From positions 1-64,000 of the forward strand of contig JANXZG010000135.1 of the NCBI GenBank assembly GCA_025355645.1: a stretch of DNA of 64,000 nt, given 5' to 3'. The position numbers were made by a program, and so were the translations under genes. The notes beneath the pieces were generated by a model, which was not told the origin of the DNA, searched no databases, and saw nothing but the letters and a program-made list of their open reading frames with translations. This document shows positions 63,318 to 64,000 of the stretch, one piece after another; the first letter of the stretch is position 1, and every line of letters begins with the position of its first letter. The stretch is from Gammaproteobacteria bacterium. Lineage in GTDB: Bacteria; Pseudomonadota; Gammaproteobacteria; Steroidobacterales; Steroidobacteraceae.

Positions 63318-64000
63318 ATGCAGACATCGCCTACTCCGGAAATACCGGTCGCCAAACCCGCGCGACGCATGTTCACCAAACTGCTGCAGCCATTCGCGGC
63401 CGACCGGGCAGTCATCGCGCCCGTAGTCTGGTTCGTCCTCGACTGGCTGGTTCTCGGCATCGCGATTGCCAGCCTGCTGTTCGTCGAGTCGATGTGGATC
63501 AAGGTGTTCTCATCGCTGATCGCCGCGTTATGGATCGCGCGCCTGTTCGTGATCGGGCACGACGCCTGCCATGGCTCCTACACGCCGAACAAGAAGCTTA
63601 ACAAATGGATCGGGCGGATCGCGTTCCTGCCGTCGCTGACGCCGTTCAGTCTGTGGGACATCGGCCATAACCTCGCACACCATGGCTTCACGAACCTGAA
63701 GGGCCGCGATTACGTCTGGACGCCCTACTCGCCTGCCGAATGGGCCGCGCTACGCTGGCCGCGGCGTCTGATGGAGAGAATTTACCGCAGCGGTGTCGGC
63801 CAGGGCGTCTACTACATGGTCGAGATGTGGTGGAAAAAACTATTCTTCCCGAGCAGCAAGCATGTAGGCACGCGGCGCACGAGCTACACCTGGGACAGCC
63901 TGCTGGTCGCAAGCTTCGCGGTGCTGTGGATCGGCGGTCTGGTCGCATGGGGCATTCATAGCCACCGCTCGATTCCGTCGCTGCTGTTCTTCGCCTTTGT
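63318..64000 (+). CDS. fatty acid desaturase (partial, cut by window end)
   Basis: Integral-membrane di-iron desaturase; 227 codons are in the window. The histidine boxes HDACHGS and HNLAHHGFTN are present; the third box lies beyond the edge. Hydrophobic segments include VVWFVLDWLVLGIAIASLLF and FSSLIAALWIARLFVIG. The start ATG is preceded by TATAAT six bases upstream and no ribosome binding site; an inner ATG (MFTKLLQ) is an alternative. It probably introduces double bonds into membrane or carotenoid-like lipids; substrate unknown. Confidence 0.88.
   Translation, partial: MQTSPTPEIPVAKPARRMFTKLLQPFAADRAVIAPVVWFVLDWLVLGIAIASLLFVESMWIKVFSSLIAALWIARLFVIGHDACHGSYTPNKKLNKWIGRIAFLPSLTPFSLWDIGHNLAHHGFTNLKGRDYVWTPYSPAEWAALRWPRRLMERIYRSGVGQGVYYMVEMWWKKLFFPSSKHVGTRRTSYTWDSLLVASFAVLWIGGLVAWGIHSHRSIPSLLFFAF

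Overview
The window looks like part of a chromosome of a GC-rich gammaproteobacterium, probably near Steroidobacterales, Nevskiales or Xanthomonadales. The evidence is conserved gene order: guaB-guaA divergent from xseA; ndk-rlmN-pilW-rodZ-hisS-yfgM-bamB-der; yajC-secD-secF after queA-tgt; and trmJ next to iscS. Other supporting genes are zapE, an electron-transfer-flavoprotein:quinone oxidoreductase and a very large NAD-dependent glutamate dehydrogenase. The placement is inferred from synteny and protein type, not from a marker-gene tree. Almost everything is housekeeping DNA. I see no prophage, insertion sequence, CRISPR array or toxin locus.

Layout. 1-5.4 kb: guaBA, xseA and a LytM-type peptidase. 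5.4-9.9 kb is the accessory-looking stretch: an unrecognised protein, a truncated Hsp20 remnant, a response regulator/histidine kinase pair and a long gene-free gap. 9.9-15.8 kb: a three-gene heavy-metal-type RND efflux operon. 16-18.2 kb: a TonB-dependent receptor. 18.3-20.4 kb: amtB and a slipin gene behind a sigma-54 promoter. 20.5-31.1 kb: a long minus-strand run of envelope, translation and ribosome-associated genes (ndk to der, then a DUF748 protein). 31.3-35.2 kb: a PhyH dioxygenase and a reduced iron-sulfur cluster (iscS, an IscU-like protein, IscA) with trmJ. 35.2-45.8 kb: suhB, an amino-acid permease, secDF-yajC-tgt-queA, tRNA-Leu(CAA), a Nudix hydrolase, a 7Fe ferredoxin, a DsbC-like protein and xerD. 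46-57.4 kb: an acyltransferase, thiolase, ETF-QO, zapE, a decayed dihydrolipoyl acyltransferase, NAD-GDH, gpmA and a 2Fe-2S ferredoxin. 57.4-59 kb: a TPP-riboswitch-controlled thiamine salvage operon. 59-64 kb: a PhzF protein, a lipoprotein, a membrane TPR protein, a double-ABC ATPase, an orphan protein and a fatty acid desaturase cut by the window end.

How the parts work together. Ammonium import by AmtB under sigma-54 control and NAD-GDH (glutamate to 2-oxoglutarate) are opposite sides of nitrogen metabolism. Thiolase and ETF-QO fit fatty-acid or amino-acid catabolism feeding the quinone pool. The pnuT-kinase pair fits import and phosphorylation of thiamine or a precursor.

Most noteworthy: (1) a TPP aptamer whose P1 helix appears to contain the Shine-Dalgarno region of pnuT; (2) a near-consensus sigma-54 promoter placed so close to amtB that the mRNA would be almost leaderless; (3) an IscU-like scaffold that keeps only one of the three cluster-ligating cysteines; (4) several genes with a -10-like box 5-8 nt before the start codon and no Shine-Dalgarno sequence, suggesting leaderless transcripts; (5) a frameshifted, internally deleted E2 acyltransferase gene. 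I did not find a convincing wholly new multi-gene system; the closest candidates are the degenerate IscU cluster and the lipoprotein/TPR/double-ABC cluster.
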